DNA of 64,000 nt from Pantoea cypripedii (GTDB lineage Bacteria > Pseudomonadota > Gammaproteobacteria > Enterobacterales > Enterobacteriaceae). A program made the translations under genes and the position numbers. The DNA lies in NCBI RefSeq assembly GCF_011395035.1, contig NZ_CP024768.1, positions 778,586 to 842,585 on the forward strand, read 5' to 3'. Positions within the stretch are counted from its first letter, which is position 1. Each line of letters starts with the position of its first letter. This document shows positions 15,432 to 22,426 of the stretch, piece after piece. The notes under the pieces were generated by a model. The model was not told where the DNA came from. It was given only the letters and a program-made list of their open reading frames with translations, and ran no database searches.

Positions 15432-16840
15432 GGCGCGCTGTTGTTGCGTGGCGCGGCAGGACGGCGACGCGGACGGCGCGGTTTACGGCGTGGCGCAGGA
15501 TCGTCGCCCAGGGTGTTCAGCATGTTTTTCTGCTGCGTCGGTGCTGCGGCCTGGAACTCGCCCCACCACTGGCTCAGACGTTGCAGCTCCGGGTTATTTT
15601 CCACATCGGCGCGCAATGCCAGCAGGTCATACGCCGCGCGGAACTTCGGATGCTCCATCAGCTTCCACGCACGTTTGCCGTGACGGCGCGACATGCGCAA
15701 CTGCAATTGCCAGATATCGCGAATCAGCGTGGTAATACGCTTCGGAATGGCCAGCGCACGGCAGGCTTCATCCAGGGTTTCGTTCATCGCCAGCGCGAAG
15801 GCATCGTAATAGGTCAGGCCACTTTCCTGGGCAATCTGCTCAGCAGATTCCAGCTGCGGATACCAGAACATCGCGGCAAACAGGAACGCCGGATTGACGC
15901 GCATATCATTCTGAATGCGGGTATCGGTATTTTTCAGTACCTGCGCCAGCATATGTTCCATCGGGCTGTCGCTGTGCTCGGTGAAACCGCGCGTCAGCGT
16001 CGGGAACAGCGGCTGGAACAGCTGATATTCACGCATCATCTGATAAGTGCGGTAACCGTAACCGGCCTGCAACAGTTTGAGCGATTCTTCGAACAGACGG
16101 GCTGGCGGGATGTCATGCAACAGCGTGGCCAGGCGAGGAATCGGCTCTGCGGTTTCTGCGGCAATGCGCATTTCCAGCTTGGCGGCAAAACGCACCACGC
16201 GCAGCATACGTACCGGGTCTTCGCGATAACGCGTTTCCGGGTCACCAATCAGACGAATGATGCCCTGCTGCAAATCCTGTAAACCGCCGACGTAATCACG
16301 GACGCTGAAATCCGCCACGCTGTAATACAGGCTGTTGATGGTGAGATCGCGACGCTGGGCATCGTCTTCGATGCTGCCGAAGATGTTATCGCGCAGCAGC
16401 ATGCCGTTTTGTGCACGCTGCGAGCTGTTACGATCTTCTTCTTCGGCTTCGTCTATCTGGTGATGGCCACGGAAGGTCGCAACTTCAATCACTTCCGGTC
16501 CGAACATGACGTGAGCCAGACGGAAACGACGTCCGACCAGACGACAGTTGCGGAACAGCTTACGCATCTGTTCCGGTGTGGCGTTGGTGGTGACATCGAA
16601 ATCCTTGGGTTTTTTACCCAACAGCAAATCGCGCACGCCGCCACCTACCAGGTAAGCTTCGTAACCGGCTTTATTCAGGCGATAGAGCACTTTGAGGGCA
16701 TTTTCGCTGATATCTTTGCGTGAGATGTTGTGGCTTTCACGGGGAATAACGGTCATCAGACTTTCGGTTTCCACCTCTTCAGGCGCCTCCTCGTCACGCT
16801 TGAGGACTCTCCGGCAAAAATTAGCGACTCGGGTAAAAAT
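15428..16840 (-). CDS. pcnB: poly(A) polymerase I, AUU start
   Basis: Adds poly(A) tails that mark RNA for decay and controls plasmid copy number through antisense RNA. Nucleotidyltransferase core: LVGGGVRDLLLG at about 64-75 and catalytic DFD at 80-82; then RDFTIN-type segment QRRDLTINSLYY and RNA-binding KNTDTR.HNDMRVNP-like region. The tail is Arg/Pro-rich. The protein homologous to E. coli PcnB starts at F-T-R-V-A-N-F-C-R. The codon just before F is ATT (16840-16838), with GAGGTG 4 bases upstream as a well-placed ribosome site; the only other candidate is TTG at 16861, with no ribosome site. E. coli pcnB is known to use AUU, so ATT is taken as the start, giving 470 residues. Confidence 0.95.
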   Translation of the reverse strand: MFTRVANFCRRVLKRDEEAPEEVETESLMTVIPRESHNISRKDISENALKVLYRLNKAGYEAYLVGGGVRDLLLGKKPKDFDVTTNATPEQMRKLFRNCRLVGRRFRLAHVMFGPEVIEVATFRGHHQIDEAEEEDRNSSQRAQNGMLLRDNIFGSIEDDAQRRDLTINSLYYSVADFSVRDYVGGLQDLQQGIIRLIGDPETRYREDPVRMLRVVRFAAKLEMRIAAETAEPIPRLATLLHDIPPARLFEESLKLLQAGYGYRTYQMMREYQLFQPLFPTLTRGFTEHSDSPMEHMLAQVLKNTDTRIQNDMRVNPAFLFAAMFWYPQLESAEQIAQESGLTYYDAFALAMNETLDEACRALAIPKRITTLIRDIWQLQLRMSRRHGKRAWKLMEHPKFRAAYDLLALRADVENNPELQRLSQWWGEFQAAAPTQQKNMLNTLGDDPAPRRKPRRPRRRPAAPRNNSAP

Positions 16841-16879
16841 GGGACACCTCGACAGTGACAATTAGTGGTGTTAGTTAAA

Positions 16880-17809
16880 TCAGCGGCTAATCATAGCCTG
16901 TTGCGAACCATTTGAGAATGGCGTTGTCATTTCATCTGGCATCAGGACGTTCTCCAGTGGGATCAAACGGATATTCCACTGGCTAATCGCCACCTTAAGC
17001 AGGGTTTCCAGCGATTCGTCCTGCCAGCCGGGTGAAACCGGTTGACCCAAAAAGTTTAACGCCTGCACCAGCAAAGGACGGGGGTCACCTGCAGGCAACG
17101 CAGGTGCATGGTTTTGCTTCGATAACTTGTTGCCATCGCTATTCACCGCCAGCGGCAGATGCAGATATTCCGGTACCGGCCAGCCAAATTGCTGATACAG
17201 CGCGATCTGGCGTACCGTTGGCTCAATTAAATCGGCACCGCGGACAATCTCGGTCATACCCTGAAAATGGTCATCCACCACCACGGCCAGATTATAGGCA
17301 AACAGGCCATCGCGGCGATGGATAATAAAATCCTCTTCCGCCAGCCGGGTATCGGCCAGCAGATGGCCACGCAGACCATCGTCAAAGCCATATACCGGCG
17401 TATGCTGACGCAGGCGCAGCGCGGCATTTTCCGCTGGCAGCTGCAAAGCGCGGCAGTGACCATCATAAAAACCACCCAGTTGCTGAATGCGGCTGCGCGT
17501 GCAGGTACAGAAATAACTCTGACGCTGTTCCCGCAGCCAGTTCAGGGCGGCGCGGTAAGCCTCATGGCGCTGTGACTGCCACAGCACCTCACCATCCCAG
17601 TGCAAGCCATAATGTTCCAGCTGTTGCAGAATACGGGTAGCGGCACCCGGCACTTCACGTGGTGGATCGATATCTTCAATACGCACCAGCCAGCGCCCTT
17701 GTTGGGCACGCGCACTCAGGTAGCTGCCTAACGCTGCAATCAGCGAGCCAAAATGAAGTTCACCAGAGGGGGAGGGGGCGAAACGCCCAATACAGGGAAG
17801 GTTTGACAT
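16880..17809 (-). CDS. gluQ: tRNA glutamyl-Q(34) synthetase
   Basis: Truncated glutamyl-tRNA-synthetase paralogue that attaches glutamate to the queuosine base at position 34 of tRNA-Asp, not to the 3' end. The HIGH-like motif RFAPSPSGELHFGS lies at 9-22 and the KMSKS-like KLSKQ near 230; no anticodon-binding domain follows. Zinc ligands are in YFCTCTRSR and YDGHCR. 309 residues, a normal length. It lies downstream of dksA on the minus strand with a strong hairpin between them, as in E. coli. Confidence 0.95.
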   Translation of the reverse strand: MSNLPCIGRFAPSPSGELHFGSLIAALGSYLSARAQQGRWLVRIEDIDPPREVPGAATRILQQLEHYGLHWDGEVLWQSQRHEAYRAALNWLREQRQSYFCTCTRSRIQQLGGFYDGHCRALQLPAENAALRLRQHTPVYGFDDGLRGHLLADTRLAEEDFIIHRRDGLFAYNLAVVVDDHFQGMTEIVRGADLIEPTVRQIALYQQFGWPVPEYLHLPLAVNSDGNKLSKQNHAPALPAGDPRPLLVQALNFLGQPVSPGWQDESLETLLKVAISQWNIRLIPLENVLMPDEMTTPFSNGSQQAMISR

Positions 17810-17822
17810 TTTATGATGTGCA

Positions 17823-17861
17823 CCGCACAGCGGGAAAACAGTGGTTTTCCCTGCCGTGCGG
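17823..17861 (-). terminator. strong hairpin between dksA and gluQ
   Basis: Outer stem CCGCAC / GTGCGG, inner stem GGGAAAAC / GTTTTCCC with an AGTG loop, in the 72-bp gap. In E. coli a terminator at this place is reported to limit gluQ expression from the dksA promoter. Here no strong T-run follows on the minus strand, so partial termination or an RNA-processing structure is the reading. Confidence 0.65.
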
Positions 17862-17881
17862 CGACAGTCTGTTCACGGCCA

Positions 17882-18337
17882 TTAGCCTGCCATCTGTTTC
17901 TCGCGGATTTCTGCCAGCGTTTTACAGTCAATGCAGAGATCGGCGGTCGGACGCGCTTCCAGACGACGAATACCAATTTCAACACCGCAGGATTCGCAGT
18001 AGCCGAAATCGTCATCTTCCACTTTCTTCAGCGTCTTCTCGATCTTTTTGATCAATTTACGCTCACGATCGCGGTTACGCAGTTCCAGACTGAATTCCTC
18101 TTCCTGCGCGGCACGGTCAACCGGATCCGGGAAGTTGGCAGCTTCATCCTGCATATGCGACACAGTACGATCGACTTCATCCCTGAGTTGATTGCGCCAG
18201 GCTTCCAGAATCTTGCGGAAATGGTTCAGCTGGGCTTCGTTCATATACTCTTCGCCCGGTTTCTCCTGATACGGCTCCACCCCAGCGATGGCGAGGATAC
18301 TCAGGGACGATGTTTTACGGTTTTGCCCTTCTTGCAT
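17882..18337 (-). CDS. dksA: RNA polymerase-binding transcription factor DksA
   Basis: Binds the RNA polymerase secondary channel and works with ppGpp to reset promoters during starvation, repressing rRNA and activating amino-acid genes. 151 residues, nearly identical to E. coli. The coiled-coil tip carries D71-P-V-D74-R-A76, and the C-terminal zinc finger is CESCG...CIDCK. The start is ATG at 18337 (MQEGQNRKTSSLS) behind AGGAGA; the longer reading from 18358 adds seven unrelated residues. Confidence 0.98.
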   Translation of the reverse strand: MQEGQNRKTSSLSILAIAGVEPYQEKPGEEYMNEAQLNHFRKILEAWRNQLRDEVDRTVSHMQDEAANFPDPVDRAAQEEEFSLELRNRDRERKLIKKIEKTLKKVEDDDFGYCESCGVEIGIRRLEARPTADLCIDCKTLAEIREKQMAG

Positions 18338-18582
18338 GTTGTTTCTCCTGGATAACACGCACTACCCTTGATACTTCAGATTGCATGCGGCGAGGCCGTC
18401 TTCCTGCAATACGAACTACTTCGGGTTATCGATTCCCAACAGGGAAAAAAACAGGCCGCTATAAATAGCAGAAGCAATCAAGGTTGGCAATTATTCATGA
18501 TCGCACCTTGACAAGCCTGTGAGGAACAGCGTATTTAGCGCACCGCTCGGAACATTCCTATCACACCAAATTGCTAAGAATA
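18338..18582. other. dksA upstream region, possible degenerate repeat
   Basis: 245 bp between sfsA and dksA, both on the minus strand; dksA promoters should lie here. The stretch 18364-18430 (CCCTTGATACTTCAGATTG...) resembles a dispersed repeat motif with TACTTCAA-TTGCA that I associate with Erwinia, Serratia and Yersinia intergenic regions; this is recollection, not a search result. No ORF was found. Confidence 0.3.
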
Positions 18583-19287
18583 TTACAACTCTACCCTTAT
18601 CGGCCGCGTCAGTAACATTTTTAGCGGTGAGATGTGAGCCTGATACGCCAATACTTCCACGCCACGCCGCTGCGCCTGTACCAGTAGTTCCGCGTACTGC
18701 GCGTCGATATGGCGCGCCGGGGAAACGTCCTCAATCCCCGTATGCAGAACTGCAAACAACAAAACGGCCCGATGGCCCTCTGCCGCGATCTGTGTGAGTT
18801 CGCGCAGATGCTTTTGCCCACGAGCCGTCACCGCATCCGGAAAGTAGCCTTTACCTTGTTGTAAAAGTGTGACGGACTTGACTTCAATATAGCAGTTTGA
18901 TCTGTCATCTGCCCGCAACAGAAAATCAATTCGGCTTTTTTCCGTGCCGTATTTTACCTCAGGCTGGCAGTGCTCATAAGAGGATAATTCTGGAATCGCA
19001 GCAGAGATCAGCGCTTCCTTCACCAGCTGATTGGCGCGCAGGGTATTGACGCAGATCCAGTGGCCCTGCTGGGTTTCGGTCAGTTCCCAGCTGTGCGGAT
19101 ACTTGCGCGTCACGCTATCAGAAGTGGAATACCACACGGTATCGCCTGGCGTGGCACAACCGGTCATGGCACCGGTATTCGCGCAATGAATGGTCAGGGT
19201 TTCCCCTTCGGGGGTGATCACATCCGCTAAGAAACGCTTATAACGGCTGATTAAACGGGCCGGTTTGAGTGGCGGGGAGAAAAGCAT
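18583..19287 (-). CDS. sfsA: DNA/RNA-binding sugar fermentation stimulation protein SfsA
   Basis: 234-residue SfsA family protein. The N-terminal OB-like part (PPLKPARLISRYKRFLADV) is followed by a nuclease-like domain with SRIDFLLRADD and CYIEVKSVTL, the PD-(D/E)xK-type E-x-K core. E. coli SfsA binds DNA and was found as a stimulator of maltose genes; its real role is unclear. ATG at 19287 gives the family start. It begins directly after the thpR stop codon (adjacent, no gap) and is probably co-transcribed with it. Confidence 0.94.
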   Translation of the reverse strand: MLFSPPLKPARLISRYKRFLADVITPEGETLTIHCANTGAMTGCATPGDTVWYSTSDSVTRKYPHSWELTETQQGHWICVNTLRANQLVKEALISAAIPELSSYEHCQPEVKYGTEKSRIDFLLRADDRSNCYIEVKSVTLLQQGKGYFPDAVTARGQKHLRELTQIAAEGHRAVLLFAVLHTGIEDVSPARHIDAQYAELLVQAQRRGVEVLAYQAHISPLKMLLTRPIRVEL

Positions 19288-19827
19288 TCAGTCTCCTGTA
19301 GGGGCGGATAGCGGCCAACGGGCCAGCGCCTGATAACGGGTGCGGCCTTTCTCGAAGCGAGACGAAAACAGCGCAAAATGGCTGATATCGACACGCCAGT
19401 GAAAGCCGCGCGGCGGAAGTGCCACTTTTTGCGTGGCGTTACGCCACAGGGTGATGTGCGGATGAAACGACGGTGCGTTTTGTGCACAACCATGCCGTGC
19501 CGCCTGCGCTCGCAGCAGATTTGCCAGTTGCAGTAATCCGCGCGGCGGGCGCTGACAGCCCAGCCATACCACGCCGGGACGCGGCCAGTGGCCAGCATCA
19601 TCCAGATCGAGCGCAAAGCCGGGTTGCGTGATACGCGCGGCCAGCTGCTGTAAACGCTGCGAAGTTTCATCGCTGACCTCACCGAGAAAGGCCAGCGTCA
19701 GGTGCAGATTCGCTGCCGCAATTGGCCTGCCAGTATCTTCAGCAAAATTCTCCGCCCGCCAGCGCACCAGCTGGCGTTGCAGCGCGGCGGGCAGTTCGAG
19801 AGCAAAAAACAGACGTTGCGTTGCCAT
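19288..19827 (-). CDS. thpR: RNA 2',3'-cyclic phosphodiesterase
   Basis: 2H phosphoesterase (LigT family) of 179 residues acting on 2',3'-cyclic phosphates and, in reverse, joining tRNA halves. The two HxTx motifs are HLTLAFLG at about 40-47 and HPHITLWR at about 124-131. A much longer reading frame upstream is a shadow of hrpB. ATG at 19827 starts MATQRLFFALELP, the family N-terminus. It is divergent from hrpB, with 64 bp between the starts. Confidence 0.92.
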   Translation of the reverse strand: MATQRLFFALELPAALQRQLVRWRAENFAEDTGRPIAAANLHLTLAFLGEVSDETSQRLQQLAARITQPGFALDLDDAGHWPRPGVVWLGCQRPPRGLLQLANLLRAQAARHGCAQNAPSFHPHITLWRNATQKVALPPRGFHWRVDISHFALFSSRFEKGRTRYQALARWPLSAPTGD

Positions 19828-19891
19828 GGTGGACTCTGCGGGGAGTGCTACAATGCGCGCCATCTTAGCACAGGCAGAAACGGAGTTGAGT

Positions 19892-22330
19892 GTGAGTGAA
19901 TTACCGGTAAGTGAGGTGCTACCTGAACTGCTGGCTGCGCTGGCGCAGTCGTCACAGGTATTGCTGGCGGCACCCACCGGCGCAGGTAAATCCACCTGGC
20001 TACCTTTACAACTGCTGCAACAGGCGCAGTTACCCGGCCGTATCATCATGCTGGAGCCGCGACGGCTGGCTGCACGCAACGTGGCACAGCGGCTGGCAGA
20101 ATTACTCGGCGAACAGCCGGGCGGCACCGTGGGCTATCGGCTGCGCGGAGAAAATTGCTGTGGTGCCGACACCCGGCTGGAAGTGGTCACCGAAGGGATT
20201 CTGACACGGATGCTGCAACGCGATCCGATGCTGGAAGGGGTTTCTCTGGTGATCCTCGATGAATTTCATGAGCGCAGCCTGCAGGCCGATCTGGCGCTGG
20301 CGTTGTTGCTGGATGTGCAGCAGGGGCTACGTGATGACCTGAAAATTCTGCTGATGTCAGCAACGCTGGATAATCAACGTCTGCGCAGCCTGCTGCCAGA
20401 CGCCCCGTTTATCGCCTCCGAGGGCCGCAGCTTCCCTGTGACCCGTCGTTACGCCTCGCTGAATAACCAGCTGCGCTTTGAAGAAGCGGTGGCGCGGGAA
20501 GTGGCGCAGCTGCTGCGCGAAGAACATGGGTCGTTATTGTTGTTCCTGCCGGGTGTGGCGGAAATTGAACGCGTGAAGCGCGAACTGGAGACGCGGATAA
20601 GCGAAGACGTTGATCTCTCTCCTTTATATGGCGCGTTATCGCTCGATGCGCAACGCCGGGCGATTCTGCCGTCACCGCCGGGTCGCCGCAAAGTGGTGCT
20701 GGCCACCAATATCGCGGAAACCAGCCTGACGATTGAAGGTATCCGGCTGGTGGTGGATAGCGCGCTGGAGCGTGCGGCGCAGTTTGAGGTGCGCAGTGGC
20801 GTGACCCGGCTGCAAACGCAGCGCATCAGCCAGGCATCCATGACGCAGCGCGCCGGGCGTGCCGGACGCCTCGAACCCGGTATCTGCCTGCATCTGTTGC
20901 CGCAGGAGCAGGCGTTAAGGGCGGCGGCCCAGAGTGAGCCGGAAATCCTGCACAGTGACCTGGCCTCGCTGCAAATCGATCTGCTGCAATGGGGGTGTGC
21001 GGATGCCGCACAGCTCAGCTGGCTTGATGTACCACCCGCGCGCCATCTGCGTGCCGCGCGTGAGTTGCTGACCCGGCTGGCGGCGCTGGATGAGGCCGGT
21101 CGATTAAACGCGACGGGGCGCAAAATGGCAGCGCTGGGTAGCGATCCACGGCTGACGGCTATCCTGTGTGCTGCCGGGCAGGATAAGCATGCCATCGCCA
21201 GCGCCGCGTTACTGGTGGCGATTCTGGAGGAGCCGCCGCGCAGCGGCAGTGCTGACCTGCGCGATGCGTTGCATCGTCCACAATCGATGTGGCAACGGCG
21301 CGCCCGCCAGTGGCAGCAGCGTCTCAACGCCAGCGGCGGCAATGCCGATGCGGATCGTTTTCCGGCGCTGCTGGCTGCCGGATTTGCCGACCGGCTGGCG
21401 CAGCGACGTGGCGATAGCGCGCGTTATCAGCTGGCGAACGGCATCGGCGCGATGCTGGATGAGCAGGACGGCCTGAGCCGCAGCGAATGGCTGATTGCCC
21501 CTTCCTTATTACAGGGGGCCAGCGCGGCCGATGCGCGTATCCTGCTGGCGTTGCCGGTGGATATTGAGGCGTTGCGCCAGCTTTGCCCGCATCTGGTTGA
21601 GCAGCGTACCGATGTGGAATGGGATGAAGAGAAAGGGACGCTGCGCGCCTGGCGACGTGAAGTGGTGGGTGCGCTGGTACTCAAAGCACAGCCGCTGGCG
21701 CGCCCGGAACCGGAGGTGTTACATGCGGCGATGCTGCGCTGGATCCGCGAAAAAGGTCTGACGGTGCTGGGCTGGACGCCGGAAGCGGAACAGCTGCGCC
21801 TGCGTTTGCATTGTGCCGCGTTGTGGCTACCGGAGGAGGCCTGGCCGTCACTGGATGACGATACCCTGCTGGATACGCTGGAGAGCTGGTTGCTGCCGGA
21901 GATGAGTGCGGTGCGCGATTTGAAGGGGTTGCAGAGCGTCAATCTTGTCAGCGCATTATTACATTTGCTGACATGGTCACAACGTCAGCGGCTGGATAGT
22001 GTGTTGCCAACTCATTACACTGTGCCGACCGGAAGCCGCCTGCCGATCCGCTACGATGCAGAGAAGCCACCGGCGTTAGCGGTGCGTATTCAGGAAATGT
22101 TTGGTGAAGCGCGCAATCCGGCTGTTGCGGATGGACGGGTGCCGCTGGTACTGGAGCTGTTGTCACCGGCGCACCGCCCCTTGCAGATCACCCGTGATCT
22201 GGCGGCGTTCTGGCGTGGAGCATATCCTGAAGTACAGAAAGAGATGAAAGGGCGCTATCCCAAACATCCCTGGCCGGATGATCCGGCCAACGCCTTACCA
22301 ACGAGGCGGACTAAAAAATTTTCATCGTGA
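19892..22330 (+). CDS. hrpB: ATP-dependent helicase HrpB
   Basis: DEAH-box superfamily 2 helicase-like protein of 812 residues with the HrpB C-terminal domain. Walker A APTGAGKST at 27-35, motif Ia LEPRRLAAR, motif II DEFH at about 120, motif III MSATL, motif V TNIAETSLTIEG and motif VI QRAGRAGR. Ends GRYPKHPWPDDPANALPTRR, typical of the family. The start is GTG at 19892: the family N-terminus (S-x-L-P-V-x-x-V-L-P-E-L-L) begins there and CGGAG is 6 bases ahead. E. coli HrpB substrates are not established. Confidence 0.93.
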   Translation: MSELPVSEVLPELLAALAQSSQVLLAAPTGAGKSTWLPLQLLQQAQLPGRIIMLEPRRLAARNVAQRLAELLGEQPGGTVGYRLRGENCCGADTRLEVVTEGILTRMLQRDPMLEGVSLVILDEFHERSLQADLALALLLDVQQGLRDDLKILLMSATLDNQRLRSLLPDAPFIASEGRSFPVTRRYASLNNQLRFEEAVAREVAQLLREEHGSLLLFLPGVAEIERVKRELETRISEDVDLSPLYGALSLDAQRRAILPSPPGRRKVVLATNIAETSLTIEGIRLVVDSALERAAQFEVRSGVTRLQTQRISQASMTQRAGRAGRLEPGICLHLLPQEQALRAAAQSEPEILHSDLASLQIDLLQWGCADAAQLSWLDVPPARHLRAARELLTRLAALDEAGRLNATGRKMAALGSDPRLTAILCAAGQDKHAIASAALLVAILEEPPRSGSADLRDALHRPQSMWQRRARQWQQRLNASGGNADADRFPALLAAGFADRLAQRRGDSARYQLANGIGAMLDEQDGLSRSEWLIAPSLLQGASAADARILLALPVDIEALRQLCPHLVEQRTDVEWDEEKGTLRAWRREVVGALVLKAQPLARPEPEVLHAAMLRWIREKGLTVLGWTPEAEQLRLRLHCAALWLPEEAWPSLDDDTLLDTLESWLLPEMSAVRDLKGLQSVNLVSALLHLLTWSQRQRLDSVLPTHYTVPTGSRLPIRYDAEKPPALAVRIQEMFGEARNPAVADGRVPLVLELLSPAHRPLQITRDLAAFWRGAYPEVQKEMKGRYPKHPWPDDPANALPTRRTKKFSS

Positions 22331-22426
22331 TCCTTTGGTATCGAATTCAGAGGGTTCTGCCATGCGCAGCACGAGAAAGCAGTTAGAGTAACGGCGCAGC
22401 CGTAGCTATGCCTGGAGAATAAAAGC

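Noticed and set aside
15317..16282. 321-codon plus-strand frame opposite folK-pcnB
   Set aside because: Covered by pcnB with clear homology and conserved catalytic residues; the frame has no domain.
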